Of a stretch of DNA of 64,000 nt, positions 41,674-51,324 are shown piece after piece. The stretch covers positions 1 through 64,000 of the forward strand of contig JAMPHP010000006.1 of assembly GCA_023663365.1 (NCBI GenBank). Direction: 5' to 3'. Within the stretch, counting starts at the first letter, position 1. Each line of letters opens with the position of its first letter. The notes under the pieces were generated by a model, which was not told the origin of the DNA, did not search any database, and saw nothing but the letters and a program-made list of their open reading frames with translations. The stretch is from Muribaculaceae bacterium. Its GTDB lineage: Bacteria; Bacteroidota; Bacteroidia; Bacteroidales; Muribaculaceae. A program made the position numbers and the translations under genes.

Positions 41674-44136
41674 TCAGCGGATGATTTCTTTGGTCACTTT
41701 GTTGCCGCGCTTCACTATGTAGATGCCGTGTGCGGGCTTGCTTACTTCAAGGCCCTGCAGATTATAGTAAACGGGGCTTTCGTCGCTTCCGGCAGTGATT
41801 GAGTCGATGCCGGTGGAAGTCTGGCGGAAGAGCTGCATGTTGTCGACCGACACCCAGTTGCCGGTGGCATCCACGCACTTGAAGCCGAGCTCTACATCGG
41901 TGGTTTCGGTGAGCGAGAATTTCACGGAGTACACGTTGATGACGTTGACCTCTGTCTGTGCCTCACCGGCCACGAGCCAAGCGTTGGTGGCAAGCCAGTC
42001 GGCATCCTGGCGCTGGTTCTGAGCCGAAGCCACCAGGATGTAGTCGCCGCTTCCGAGTGTCACGGTCTGCAGGAGCGAGCAGGAGCCCACGCCCTGATTC
42101 TGAGGCACCCACTTCTCGGCATAGTTGTTGCCGCTCTTGTAGGCTACTATTGTGGCGTCGTTGTTGTTCTGGATGTTGAAGCCCACGTTGGTCCAACCCT
42201 CGAGGCCGTCCTCAAAGTCGGGGTTGACGAGCATGTCGCTCACATTGGCATAGCCTGTGGTGATGAAGGCGCGCTGGGCGGCGATGAGCTCCTTGCGTAC
42301 GGCAAGAATTTCGTCGGCACTGAGCTCCTCGCTATCCATCGCGGTGGCGATGATTGCGTCGAGGTCGGCCTTGTAGTCGGCGTTTTCGGCGGCTGTGGCG
42401 AGAGCCTTTCCGTAGGTCTCGGCGATGGGGGCATAGTTGGCAGCGGCAGTGCGCACGGCTGCGATTTCGCCGGTGAGAGCAGCCTGAGCGGCGCTTATTT
42501 CGTCGGCAGTATTGTCGGTGGTGAGTCCTTCGGCATTGCTTACGGCGATGCGGAGCTTATCGAGCAGAGCGGTCGGGGCCATAGTCTCGGATGCAAGGAG
42601 TGCCTGAGCCTCGTCGATAGTAGTGCGCAGGGCGGCAAGAAGAGCTTCTACATTGCTCGTGTCTATCTTGAAGAGCTGCATGTTGTCGACCGACACCCAG
42701 TTGCCGGTAGCATCCACGCACTTGAAGCCGAGCTCTACTTCAGCGGCTTCGGCGAGCGAGAATTTCACGGAGTATACATTGATGAAGTTCACCTCTGTCT
42801 GAGCATCACCGGCCACGAGCCATGCGTTGACAGCAGCCCACTCGGCGTTCTGTCGCTGGTTCTGAGCCGAAGCCACGAGGATGTAGTCGCCGCTTTCGAG
42901 CGCCACGGTCTGCAGGAGCGAGCAGGAGCCCACGCCTTGATTTTGGGCCACCCACTTCTCGGCATAGTTTGAGCCGCTCTTGTAGGGTGCTACAGTGGCA
43001 TCGTTGTTGTTCTGGATTTTGAAGCCAACGTTGGTCCAACCCTCGAGGCCATCCTCGAAGTCGGGGTTGACAAGCAGGTCGCTCACATTGGCATAGCCTG
43101 TGGTGATGAAGGCGCGCTGGGCGGCGATGAGCTGCTTGCGCACTGCAAGAATTTCGTCGGCGCTGAGCTCTGCGCTTTCCATCGCCGTGGCGATGATTGC
43201 GTCGAGGCCGGCCTTGTAGTCGGCGTTTTCGGCGGCTGTGGCGAGAGCTTTTCCGTAGGTCTCGGCTATGGGAGCGTAGTTGGCTGCGGCAGTACGCACG
43301 GCTGCTAATTCGCTGCTGAGAGCAGCCTGAGCGGCGCTTATTTCTTCAGCGGTATTATCGGCGGTGATGCCTTCGGCACTGCTTACGGCGCTGCGGAGCT
43401 TCTCGAGCAAGGCTGTCGGGGCCATAGGCTCGGAAGCGAGGAGTGCCTGAGCCTCTTCGACGGTCGAGCGTAGGGCTGCCAGAAGTGCATCTGTGCCTAC
43501 ATCCTCGCGCAGGAGCTCAACATAGTCCAGGCAAGGCTTTGCGGTGCTGCCGGAGCCTTCGTTGGGCACCGACACGCCAAGTCGAATCTTGCCCTTGGTG
43601 GTGTCTGCGAGCGTAAAAGTGATTTCGTCGATTTGCCACTCACGGAGCTTGTAGGTCATGCCCGACACCACTTCGGCACCGCCTTCAGGAAGCCATGCGA
43701 GCATACTTGTGCCCGAGGTGCCGCTGGCCTTGTTGCAGTTGTAGGTGGGTACGCGCAGTGTGTAGCTGCCTGCGGGAAGCTCGACATCCTGAGTAGTGTA
43801 GATGTTTGCACCCCATGCCGATGCGAATACCAGGCATCCGCCCTCGCTGCCCTCATAGCCCGAGGCGGGGATGGTGCCGTTGCCTTTGATATCCACAGAG
43901 GTGCCGTACTGTGCAGTGCCGTAGGCGTAGTAGCCCGGGAGAGCGCCGACCGTCCAGTCGGCTACATTTCCGGCCACTTCATTCACAGCACCGCTTGCTT
44001 CGATGCTCCACGTGTAGTCGGGGCCGTTGAACTGAGTGTTTTTGAGATAAGTAGCCGTTACATCGGCTTGCTCCGCAGAAAGTGCGGCGGCAGCTCCCAG
44101 CAGAGCTGCTGTGAGAAGACTAAACTTCTTGTTCAT
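41674..44136 (-). CDS. large secreted protein with tandem duplicated modules
   Basis: 820 aa. A signal peptide ('LLTAALLGAAAALSA') is followed by a beta-sandwich, carbohydrate-binding-like domain (about 25-212). Next are two near-identical 280-residue modules, each with an alanine-rich helical FIVAR-like part ('EEAQALLASEPMAPTALL') and a beta-sandwich part ('LVNPDFEDGLEGWTNVGF'). The C terminus has a sorting-type tail ('YYNLQGLEVSKPAHGIYIVK'). No catalytic motif was recognised. It is likely a surface glycan-binding or adhesive protein. A good promoter lies upstream at 44191-44221. Its relation to the PUL is by neighbourhood only. Confidence 0.8.
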   Translation of the reverse strand: MNKKFSLLTAALLGAAAALSAEQADVTATYLKNTQFNGPDYTWSIEASGAVNEVAGNVADWTVGALPGYYAYGTAQYGTSVDIKGNGTIPASGYEGSEGGCLVFASAWGANIYTTQDVELPAGSYTLRVPTYNCNKASGTSGTSMLAWLPEGGAEVVSGMTYKLREWQIDEITFTLADTTKGKIRLGVSVPNEGSGSTAKPCLDYVELLREDVGTDALLAALRSTVEEAQALLASEPMAPTALLEKLRSAVSSAEGITADNTAEEISAAQAALSSELAAVRTAAANYAPIAETYGKALATAAENADYKAGLDAIIATAMESAELSADEILAVRKQLIAAQRAFITTGYANVSDLLVNPDFEDGLEGWTNVGFKIQNNNDATVAPYKSGSNYAEKWVAQNQGVGSCSLLQTVALESGDYILVASAQNQRQNAEWAAVNAWLVAGDAQTEVNFINVYSVKFSLAEAAEVELGFKCVDATGNWVSVDNMQLFKIDTSNVEALLAALRTTIDEAQALLASETMAPTALLDKLRIAVSNAEGLTTDNTADEISAAQAALTGEIAAVRTAAANYAPIAETYGKALATAAENADYKADLDAIIATAMDSEELSADEILAVRKELIAAQRAFITTGYANVSDMLVNPDFEDGLEGWTNVGFNIQNNNDATIVAYKSGNNYAEKWVPQNQGVGSCSLLQTVTLGSGDYILVASAQNQRQDADWLATNAWLVAGEAQTEVNVINVYSVKFSLTETTDVELGFKCVDATGNWVSVDNMQLFRQTSTGIDSITAGSDESPVYYNLQGLEVSKPAHGIYIVKRGNKVTKEIIR
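41813..43492 (-). repeat. intragenic tandem duplication, about 840 bp per copy
   Basis: Copies at about 42653-43492 and 41813-42652 match with few differences at base and protein level; for example 'NYAPIAETYGKALATAAENA' is identical in both. The period of about 280 codons keeps the frame. Confidence 0.85.
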
Positions 44137-44190
44137 GATGAGTTTTTTAAGGTTTATACTTGATTGGTTATGTATTCACGAACGATAGCG

Positions 44191-44221
44191 CAAAGGTAAT
44201 CAATAATTTCGTAATTGCAAA
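44191..44221 (-). promoter_or_regulatory. promoter of the duplicated-module secreted protein
   Basis: On the minus strand, TTTG (44218-44221), a 19-base spacer and TACCTTTG (44191-44198), about 55 bases before the start codon. Confidence 0.6.
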
Positions 44222-44279
44222 ATAGCACCGACTATATATTTTTAGGCACCGGCCCGATGGCCGACCCGCATTTTTTTCG

Positions 44280-44287
44280 TACCTTTG
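44280..44287 (+). promoter_or_regulatory. -7 box of the PurF-like gene
   Basis: TACCTTTG, a full match to the -7 consensus, 30 bases before the ATG at 44318. No clear -33 box. Confidence 0.45.
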
Positions 44288-44317
44288 CGCAGGTTTTTAT
44301 ACATAATATCATACAAT

Positions 44318-45757
44318 ATGGGCGGCTTCTTTGGCGCTATTTCTAAGAAGAAATGTATCAATGACTTGTTCTATGGTACAGACTACAATTCTCATCTGGG
44401 CACCAAGCGTGCCGGGCTTGTGACTTTCGACCCCGAGAAAGGCTTTTACCGTACGATCCACAGCATAGAGCGCGATTATTTCCGCTCGAAGTTCGAGGAT
44501 GAGCTCGATAAATTCGAGGGTAATCAAGGCTTGGGCGTAATTTCCGACACCGACCCGCAGCCTATCATAGTGAACTCCCATCTGGGGCGATATGCCGTGG
44601 TGACTGTCGCTAAAGTAAACAATGTGCGCGACATCGCTGCAGAGCTCCTCGACAAGGGTATGCACTTCAGCGAGCTCTCGGCAAACAACATCAACCAGAC
44701 CGAGCTCGTGGCTCTGCTCATCAACATGGGCCGCGACTTCACCGAAGGCATCAATCTCGTATATTCCAAAGTCAAGGGTTCGTGCTCTATGCTCATCCTC
44801 ACCGAGGACGGCATCATAGCCGCACGCGACTATCTCGGGCGCACTCCCATAGTGCTCGGGAAGAGTGACCACGGCTACGCCCTCGCTACCGAGACTTCGG
44901 CTTTCCCCAACCTCGGCTACACCCGCGTGCGCGACATAGGCCCCGGCGAAGTGATCCGTGTGCGTGCCGATGGTGTGGAAGTGCTGCGCCCGGCGGCCTC
45001 ACGATGCCAGATATGCTCTTTCCTGTGGGTGTACTACGGCTTCCCCTCCAGCGACTACGAAGGCATCAACGCCGAGGCCGTCCGCGAAGCCTGCGGCCGT
45101 GCTATGGGTGCCAAGGACAGCAGCGACGCCGACTGTGTGTGCGGCATCCCCGACTCGGGCGTGGGCTTTGCCCTCGGATATGCCGAAGGAGCACACATAC
45201 CTTACCGTCGCGCCGTGCTTAAGTACACCCCCACATGGCCACGCAGCTTCACCCCCGGCAGCCAGGACCGCCGTGCTCTGGTGGCACGCATGAAGCTCAT
45301 CCCCAACCGTGCCATCCTCGATGGCAAGAGCATAGTATTCTGCGACGACTCCATCGTGCGCGGCACTCAGCTGCGCGACAATGTGAGCACCTTCTTCGAA
45401 GGCGGCGTGCGCAAGGTTCACGCCCGCATATCGTGTCCGCCCCTTGTCTACGGCTGCCCCTTCGTGGGCTTCACCTCATCGAAGAGCGACCTTGAGCTCC
45501 TCTCGCGCCGCATCATCCTCGACTTCGAGGGTGACGCTTCGGCCAAACTCGACCGCTATGCCACCGAAGGTACTCCCGAGTACGAGCGCATGGTAGAGGA
45601 GATCGGCCGCCGCCTCGGCCTGTCGTCGCTCAAATTCTGCAGCCTTGCCGACCTCATCGCAAGCATAGGCCTGCCCAAGGAAGCCGTGTGCACACACTGC
45701 TTCGACGGCAGCAGCTACATGCCCGACGAGGCTTACCGCGAGGACAACTGCAAATAG
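44318..45757 (+). CDS. amidophosphoribosyltransferase-like protein lacking the N-terminal Cys
   Basis: 479 aa from the ATG at 44318. PurF fold: an N-terminal class II glutamine amidotransferase domain (about 1-230), then a type I phosphoribosyltransferase domain with the PRPP loop 'IVFCDDSIVRGTQL'. True PurF starts Met-Cys-Gly, with Cys as the glutaminase nucleophile. Here the start is 'MGGFFGAISKKKC', so the nucleophile is Gly. The domain otherwise keeps 'YGTDYNSHLGTKRAG'. It may use ammonia, or act in another reaction or regulation. Cys-rich positions late in the protein could hold a metal centre. Monocistronic, with a strong terminator. Confidence 0.85.
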   Translation: MGGFFGAISKKKCINDLFYGTDYNSHLGTKRAGLVTFDPEKGFYRTIHSIERDYFRSKFEDELDKFEGNQGLGVISDTDPQPIIVNSHLGRYAVVTVAKVNNVRDIAAELLDKGMHFSELSANNINQTELVALLINMGRDFTEGINLVYSKVKGSCSMLILTEDGIIAARDYLGRTPIVLGKSDHGYALATETSAFPNLGYTRVRDIGPGEVIRVRADGVEVLRPAASRCQICSFLWVYYGFPSSDYEGINAEAVREACGRAMGAKDSSDADCVCGIPDSGVGFALGYAEGAHIPYRRAVLKYTPTWPRSFTPGSQDRRALVARMKLIPNRAILDGKSIVFCDDSIVRGTQLRDNVSTFFEGGVRKVHARISCPPLVYGCPFVGFTSSKSDLELLSRRIILDFEGDASAKLDRYATEGTPEYERMVEEIGRRLGLSSLKFCSLADLIASIGLPKEAVCTHCFDGSSYMPDEAYREDNCK

Positions 45758-45774
45758 ATAAAGCCGCGCTAAAG

Positions 45775-45810
45775 CCAACGAGGCCGCACCTCCCGGTGTG
45801 GCCTCGTTGG
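45775..45810 (+). terminator. terminator of the PurF-like gene
   Basis: A 16-bp stem CCAACGAGGCCGCACC / GGTGTGGCCTCGTTGG with one G-T pair and a TCCC loop, followed by TTAATAAA. Confidence 0.75.
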
Positions 45811-45924
45811 TTAATAAACCAATCATTATCACATTTCTTGCAATGGAAAAAGTAATTTTATCTATGCTATGTACAATTACAACGTCCGTGCAGGAAAAAG
45901 GTTCGATGACCGGTCGAAAAAATT

Positions 45925-46140
45925 TCAGATATCGCCGTGGCTCTTGAGCAGCTCGAGGGCTTTGGCGAGGCTGTCGGCCGCCACATACAGCTCCACGGGC
46001 GCCCAGGTTGAGCCTGCGCCGTAGAGGGTGGCCATATTGTTGGAGGCCACACGGGCCTCGATGCCATTGTCGGCAAGCATACCGCAGGCAATGTTGGCCT
46101 CTATTTCCGAGCTGAAGCGGGCGGCGATTACTTCTTTCAT
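45925..46140 (-). CDS. DUF2007 domain protein
   Basis: 71 aa. '[20 protein letters not shown]' followed by '[10 protein letters not shown]' and '[20 protein letters not shown]' are the typical pattern of the small ferredoxin-like DUF2007 (putative signal-transducing) family. Start and upstream stop overlap by 4 bases with tyrS, so it is the last gene of cdd-tyrS-DUF2007. The function is not established. Confidence 0.8.
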   Translation of the reverse strand: MKEVIAARFSSEIEANIACGMLADNGIEARVASNNMATLYGAGSTWAPVELYVAADSLAKALELLKSHGDI

Positions 46141-47429
46141 TTCACCACGAGCAGGTTATAGCCCTTCTTGCCCTTCTGCACTATGATATAGCGGTCGTTC
46201 AGAAGCATATCGGTGCTTGCGGGTGTCTGCGGGTCGGTCACCTTCTCCTTGTTGATGGAGAAGCCGCCGCCCTGCACGAGCTTGCGGAACTCAGCCTTCG
46301 ACGGGAAGATGGCAGCCTTGTCGGTGAGGAGGTCGCCCAGGCGGATGCCGGCCTCGATGTCGGCGCGGTCGACCTCGAAGGTGGGCACGCCCTCAAATAC
46401 GTCGAGAAGTGTCTTTTCGTCGATGGTGTGCAGAGTCTCTGCGGCCTTGTTGCTGAAGAGAATTTGCGAAGCCTCGATGGCGGCGGTGCAGTCGGCGGCA
46501 CTGTGCACCATGGTGGTGACCTCCTGTGCCAGACGGCGCTGGAGCACGCGGCGCCCGGGGTCGGTCTTGTGCTCCTCCACGAGGGCGTTGATTTCTTCCT
46601 GGGGCAGCTCGGTGAAAATCTTGATGTACTTCTCGGCGTCCTCGTCGCTCACGTTGAGCCAGAACTGGTAGAACTTGTAGGGCGAAGTGCGGGCGGGGTC
46701 GAGCCACACATTGCCGCCTTCGGTCTTGCCGAACTTCGAGCCGTCGGCCTTGGTGATCAGGTTGCAGGTGATGGCGAAAGCCTCGCCGCCGAGGGTGCGG
46801 CGGATGAGCTCGGTGCCGGTGGTGATGTTACCCCACTGGTCGGAGCCGCCGATCTGGAATTTGCAGCCCTTGTCGCGGTAGAGGGTCAGGAAGTCGTAGC
46901 CCTGCACGAGCTGGTAGCTGAACTCGGTGAACGACATGCCGTGCTGGTTGTCGCCCGAGAGGCGCTTCTTCACACTGTCCTTGGCCATCATATAGTTTAC
47001 GGTGATGAGCTTGCCCACGTCGCGGATGAAATCAAGGAAGGTGAAGTCCTTCATCCAGTCGTAGTTATTGACGAGCTCGGCGGCGTTCGGTGCGTCGGAG
47101 TCGAAGTCGAGGAATTTCGCGAGTTGCTTCTTGATAGCCTCCTGGTTGTGGCGGAGAGTGGCTTCATCGAGGAGGTTTCGCTCCTGGCTCTTCATCGAGG
47201 GATCGCCGATCATACCGGTGGCTCCACCGACGAGGGCAATGGGCTTGTTGCCTGAGCGCTGGAAGTGCTTGAGCATCATCACGCCCACGAGGTGACCTAT
47301 ATGGAGGCTGTCGGCGGTGGGGTCGATGCCCAGATACGCCGTGGCCATGCCTTTCTTGAGTTCTTCATCGGCGCCGGGCATCACGGTGTGGAGCATGCCG
47401 CGCCACGATAGTTCTTCTATAAAATTCAT
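46137..47429 (-). CDS. tyrS: tyrosyl-tRNA synthetase
   Basis: 430 aa, class I synthetase charging tRNA-Tyr. The 'HIGH' signature is in '[10 protein letters not shown]', '[11 protein letters not shown]' is the KMSKS-equivalent, and '[11 protein letters not shown]' marks the tyrosine pocket. The C-terminal S4-like RNA-binding domain ends with '[19 protein letters not shown]'. Length and order match bacterial TyrRS. It lies 19 bases downstream of cdd. Confidence 0.97.
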   Translation of the reverse strand: MNFIEELSWRGMLHTVMPGADEELKKGMATAYLGIDPTADSLHIGHLVGVMMLKHFQRSGNKPIALVGGATGMIGDPSMKSQERNLLDEATLRHNQEAIKKQLAKFLDFDSDAPNAAELVNNYDWMKDFTFLDFIRDVGKLITVNYMMAKDSVKKRLSGDNQHGMSFTEFSYQLVQGYDFLTLYRDKGCKFQIGGSDQWGNITTGTELIRRTLGGEAFAITCNLITKADGSKFGKTEGGNVWLDPARTSPYKFYQFWLNVSDEDAEKYIKIFTELPQEEINALVEEHKTDPGRRVLQRRLAQEVTTMVHSAADCTAAIEASQILFSNKAAETLHTIDEKTLLDVFEGVPTFEVDRADIEAGIRLGDLLTDKAAIFPSKAEFRKLVQGGGFSINKEKVTDPQTPASTDMLLNDRYIIVQKGKKGYNLLVVK

Positions 47430-47448
47430 CGGTTTGTCTGTTGGATTT

Positions 47449-47922
47449 TCAAAATTCAGTGAAAGCGAGCGGGAGGAGCGAGGCTACTGAGGGGAGGCGG
47501 TATATGGTGTCGCGGCCTACCAGGAGCACGGGCACATGGTGGCGCGCACGGGTCTCATATTCGAGCAAAGCCTGCCGGCAGGCGCCGCAGGGAGCCGTGG
47601 GAGGCTCACATTCGTGGCCGTCGGTGCCTACCGAAGCCACGGCAATCATCTCGAAGCGGGCATCGGGGTAGTTGGCACCGGCATAGAAACATGCCGAGCG
47701 CTCGGCGCAGGTGCCCGAGGGGTAGGCTACATTTTCCTGATTGGCGCCGGTCACGGTCACGCCATTGTCGAGCAGGATGGCAGCGCCTACCTTGAAGTGG
47801 CTGTAGGGAGAGAACGACCCGGCGGTGGCGCGGCGGGCGGCATCGACAAGGGCGCGCTCGGTGGCATCGAGCTCTGCATAGCTCTTCGCCGTTACGGGGG
47901 TGATTATTTCAATTTCTTTCAT
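47449..47922 (-). CDS. cdd: cytidine deaminase
   Basis: 157 aa. Deaminates cytidine and deoxycytidine for pyrimidine salvage. Zinc site and catalytic motifs: '[11 protein letters not shown]' (Cys-Ala-Glu) and 'PCGACRQAL'. '[13 protein letters not shown]' is the substrate-binding start typical of Cdd. It has a good promoter upstream and heads the operon with tyrS. Confidence 0.95.
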   Translation of the reverse strand: MKEIEIITPVTAKSYAELDATERALVDAARRATAGSFSPYSHFKVGAAILLDNGVTVTGANQENVAYPSGTCAERSACFYAGANYPDARFEMIAVASVGTDGHECEPPTAPCGACRQALLEYETRARHHVPVLLVGRDTIYRLPSVASLLPLAFTEF

Positions 47923-47945
47923 AGCGGTGGCCGATATTTAGTGTG

Positions 47946-47975
47946 CAAATTTACTGCTTTATGAGCTAAAACAAA
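47946..47975 (-). promoter_or_regulatory. promoter of cdd-tyrS operon
   Basis: On the minus strand, TTTG (47972-47975), an 18-base spacer and TAAATTTG (47946-47953), about 24 bases before the cdd start. Confidence 0.6.
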
Positions 47976-48015
47976 AATTAATGCCTCAAAATTTCATAGT
48001 TTTGGAAATTTACAC

Positions 48016-48023
48016 TATTTTTG
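48016..48023 (+). promoter_or_regulatory. -7 box of the membrane TPR gene
   Basis: TATTTTTG, consensus match, 63 bases before the ATG at 48086. A TTTG at 48001-48004 is too close to serve as -33. Confidence 0.4.
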
Positions 48024-48085
48024 CAGTCGCAAAAGTTGTGCGAAGCACTCTCTTAATCACGATAAATCGAAAACATACAATATCA

Positions 48086-48733
48086 ATGGAAAAGAACAAT
48101 CCCACTCCCGAGCAGGTGGATGGCGCTGAGGACATCCTCGCAAAAGCCAAAGCCAACAAAAAATCCATCATCTGGGGTTTTATCACAGCCGCCGTCATAA
48201 TCATCGGTGTCCTCATCTGGCTCCTGGTGGCTCAGGCCGGAAGCCGCAAGGCCGACGAGCTCGTGGCTAAAGCCGATGCCGCAACTACCGACTCCGTGGC
48301 TTGCGCTCTCTATGCCGATGCCGCAAATGCCGGTTACAAGAGCGGTAACCGCGCCAAAGCTGAGCTCGCTATCCGTCTCTACAACGACGGCAAATACGAG
48401 GAAGCTCTCAAATATCTCGACGACTGCTCTCTCGACGACGAAATCGCAGCTGCCGGCGTATACACCCTCCGCGGCGACTGCCACGTGAACCTCGACCAGC
48501 TCGACGCCGCCCTCAAGAGCTACAAGAAAGCTATCTCCACTGCCGACGGCAACCCCGAGATCGTGCCCTTCGTACTCATCAAGGAAGCAAATATCTACCG
48601 CGAGCAGAAAAACTTCGCCGACGAAGCAAAGTGCTACAAGACCATCCTCGACGAATATCCCCAGTACGTGCGCACCACACGCACCGACATCAAGAAGTAC
48701 TATGAGCGTGCGCTCGCTTCCGCTGCCGAATAA
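48086..48733 (+). CDS. membrane-anchored TPR protein
   Basis: 215 aa from the ATG at 48086 (the open frame extends to 47981, but that part covers the promoter). Short cytosolic N terminus, one membrane helix (about 27-47, 'IIWGFITAAVIIIGVLIWLL'), then TPR-like repeats ('CALYADAANAGYKSGNRAKA', 'VYTLRGDCHVNLDQLDAAL'). The topology resembles YfgM/ancillary Sec-associated TPR proteins. Function by family is uncertain. A hairpin follows at 48763-48795. Confidence 0.8.
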   Translation: MEKNNPTPEQVDGAEDILAKAKANKKSIIWGFITAAVIIIGVLIWLLVAQAGSRKADELVAKADAATTDSVACALYADAANAGYKSGNRAKAELAIRLYNDGKYEEALKYLDDCSLDDEIAAAGVYTLRGDCHVNLDQLDAALKSYKKAISTADGNPEIVPFVLIKEANIYREQKNFADEAKCYKTILDEYPQYVRTTRTDIKKYYERALASAAE

Positions 48734-48762
48734 TCCGAGTTAACTCAAATCCATAACTGCGA

Positions 48763-48795
48763 AAGGGACTGCCGCTATAAGCGTGGCGGTCCCTT
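48763..48795 (+). terminator. hairpin between the TPR and MATE genes
   Basis: AAGGGAC-T-GCC paired with GGC-G-GTCCCTT around a loop, followed by CTC. It lies 17 bases before the MATE start. Confidence 0.55.
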
Positions 48796-48812
48796 CTCGC
48801 CTTCAGCCGACT

Positions 48813-50168
48813 ATGAATGATAAACTGAGCCAGCTTGCCACCAGGCCCGTAGGCCGCCTGCTGTGGGAGTATAGCCTGCCCGCTGTGGTGGGTATGCTCG
48901 TCACGGCACTCTACAATGTGGTCGACCGCATCTTCATAGGCCAGTGGGTGGGCCCCGATGCCATCGCAGGCCTCGCCATCACCTTCCCCATCATCAACCT
49001 CGCCACCGCCATCGGTGTGCTCGTGGGCGTGGGCTCCTCGTCGAGAGTGTCGATAGAGCTTGGTGCCGGAAACAAGGACACCGCAAGCCGCCTGCTCGGA
49101 AATGCCTTCACTCTCACGTGGATCAACGGCATAATCTACGTGGCCCTCTTCGCTGTCTTTCTCGACCCGCTGCTGCGACTCTTCGGGGCGAGCGATGTCA
49201 CCCTTCCTTATGCCCGCGAGTATATGCTCGTGCTCCTGCCGGGCTGCCTGCTCACCAACCTCACCTATGGCCTCAACAACATCATGCGCGCCTCGGGCTA
49301 CCCGCAGCGTGCCATGGTCACGATGCTCATCGGTGCGGTGGTAAATGTGGTGCTCGACCCTATATTTATCAATGTATTCGGCTGGGGCATTCAAGGTGCG
49401 GCATGGGCCACGGATATAGCCATGGCCGTGTCGGGTGTATTCGTGCTGGCGCACTTCTTCAGGCGCGATGTCACGCTACGGTTCACACGCGGCATATTCC
49501 GCCTCCGCCTCCATGTGGTGCTCGGCATAGTGTCGATAGGCGCGGCGCCGGCGATGGTCAACGCAGCCTCCTGCCTTGTCAACATGCTTGCCAACAGAGC
49601 GCTCATCGGCTACGGAACCGACCGCGATATCGGCGCCGCAGGCATCATGGTCACATTCACATCGTTGCTGGTAACCATAGTGCTGGGCATGTGCATGGGT
49701 ATGCAGCCCGTGGTGGGATATAACTACGGCGCCCGGCAGCTGCACCGCCTCCGCAAGGCATATCTCCTGGCCGTGGCCGCCGCAAGCGTGGTCACAGTCG
49801 TGGGTGCGCTTTCGGGCCTCTTCTTCCCCTCGGCCATCGCACGGGCCTTCACCTCCGATGCCGACCTTATTGCTTGCACCGACCGCGCCCTCAGCACATG
49901 CCTGATGGTATTCCCCTTTGTGGGATTTCAGATTATATCCACATCATTCTTCCAGAGCATAGGCAATGCCACCGAGAGCATCATCGTGGGCTTGCTCAGG
50001 CAGGTCATATTCCTCATACCGCTGCTCATCCTGCTCCCCCGCGAGTTCGGGGTCGACGGCGTGTGGATGTCATTCCCCACGTCGGATGCCGTGGCCACCA
50101 TAGTGACTCTATTCCTTATCCTGCGGCAGTTCAGACGGCTCAAGAGCCGGTCTCAGAAGAAATGTTAA
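48813..50168 (+). CDS. MATE family multidrug/cation efflux transporter
   Basis: 451 aa from the ATG at 48813. About twelve hydrophobic helices in two halves. Typical MATE stretches are 'LWEYSLPAVVGMLVTALYNV', 'DRIFIGQWVGPDAIAGL' and 'MQPVVGYNYGARQLHRL'. These transporters use Na+ or H+ gradients to export organic cations or metabolites; the substrate cannot be told. The neighbouring AraC regulator is convergent. Confidence 0.93.
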   Translation: MNDKLSQLATRPVGRLLWEYSLPAVVGMLVTALYNVVDRIFIGQWVGPDAIAGLAITFPIINLATAIGVLVGVGSSSRVSIELGAGNKDTASRLLGNAFTLTWINGIIYVALFAVFLDPLLRLFGASDVTLPYAREYMLVLLPGCLLTNLTYGLNNIMRASGYPQRAMVTMLIGAVVNVVLDPIFINVFGWGIQGAAWATDIAMAVSGVFVLAHFFRRDVTLRFTRGIFRLRLHVVLGIVSIGAAPAMVNAASCLVNMLANRALIGYGTDRDIGAAGIMVTFTSLLVTIVLGMCMGMQPVVGYNYGARQLHRLRKAYLLAVAAASVVTVVGALSGLFFPSAIARAFTSDADLIACTDRALSTCLMVFPFVGFQIISTSFFQSIGNATESIIVGLLRQVIFLIPLLILLPREFGVDGVWMSFPTSDAVATIVTLFLILRQFRRLKSRSQKKC

Positions 50169-50302
50169 CGATAGGGCGGCCAATCGTTGAGCAGTTTTAT
50201 TCGTGCGAAGAGGGAGCAATGCGGGCATTGTGACCGATGAACACGGATAAAAATGCCAACGAGTGGCCGAGGCGATGTTAACATTTTCTTTTGAGACAGG
50301 CT

Positions 50303-51217
50303 CTAAGATTTCTGGAACTCCGTCGGCGACATGCCGGTGAGATGCTTGAAGTACTTGCCGAACGACGACTGATTCGAGAAGTTGAGGTCGTAGGCCACCT
50401 GCTGTATGTTCTTCCCCGAGTAGCGCAGCAGGTTCTTGGCTTCCATTATCACAAACTGGTCAATCCAGCGTGCCGCCGAGCGCCCCGTGGCCTCCTTCAC
50501 GAGCAGCGACAGATACTTCGGCGATATGAATAGCTTCGAGGCATAGAAGCCTACGGAGCGCTCCTTGGTGTAGTAGAGGTGCACCAGCTTCATGAAGTCG
50601 TGCACATAGTTGCCGCGACGCGGACCGAGGCCTTCGGGGCTGTCGGCAAGGTCGATGCGCTTGTAGAGCAAAAGCACGAACTGATAGAAGAGTGCCGATG
50701 TGAGGTTCGACACTATATGCTTGGAGAGCTGTGTGTTGAAGTGCTCTGACAGCACCGACTGTATCAGCGAGAAGTAGCGCAGAAGCAGCGTCATCTCATT
50801 GTCTTTGAGGTCGAACACCGGGGTCTTGCGGTCGATGAGGGCCTGGCCCGAGATGGCGTTGAACGATATATTTACCTCCTGCAGAAACTTTGGCGAGTAG
50901 TCGAGCACGTATGCGTCGACGGCGGCGAGGTCTTTGGTGTCGATGTGGAGCATGGTGCCCGGAGGGAAAGAGATGCAAGCCGGAGCCTTCACCTCGTAGC
51001 GCTCGAAGTTGTAGTTCACATCAAGTGAGCCCTTGGCGAGCAACAGGAAGAGAGAATGTTCTATTTTTACCGATTGGTTGTTGCCGTCGTTGACGCGGAC
51101 GGCGCTGCCGGCGCTTATGTGCGCGTAAGTCACACAATTCTCGAGCTGTGTGTATTCTGTGGCAATCTTGGCGATTATGCTTTCTGTGTCGTGGTTTGCT
51201 GTCTGATTCATTACCAT
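50303..51217 (-). CDS. AraC family transcriptional regulator
   Basis: 304 aa. The N-terminal cupin-like ligand domain includes 'ACISFPPGTMLHIDTKDLA'. The C-terminal double helix-turn-helix ends with 'VAYDLNFSNQSSFGKYFKHL' and 'TGMSPTEFQ'. The target is unknown; candidates are the MATE gene or the CobW-type gene next to it. An alternative start three codons in is possible. Confidence 0.9.
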   Translation of the reverse strand: MVMNQTANHDTESIIAKIATEYTQLENCVTYAHISAGSAVRVNDGNNQSVKIEHSLFLLLAKGSLDVNYNFERYEVKAPACISFPPGTMLHIDTKDLAAVDAYVLDYSPKFLQEVNISFNAISGQALIDRKTPVFDLKDNEMTLLLRYFSLIQSVLSEHFNTQLSKHIVSNLTSALFYQFVLLLYKRIDLADSPEGLGPRRGNYVHDFMKLVHLYYTKERSVGFYASKLFISPKYLSLLVKEATGRSAARWIDQFVIMEAKNLLRYSGKNIQQVAYDLNFSNQSSFGKYFKHLTGMSPTEFQKS

Positions 51218-51324
51218 TTTTGTCTTTCAGGGCACAAAAGTACGAATTTTCTGGATTAATAACCACTATATACGACAAAAGCGCCACAATCGTGGCGCTT
51301 TTGGAGAGGTTTGCGGAGCGTTGC

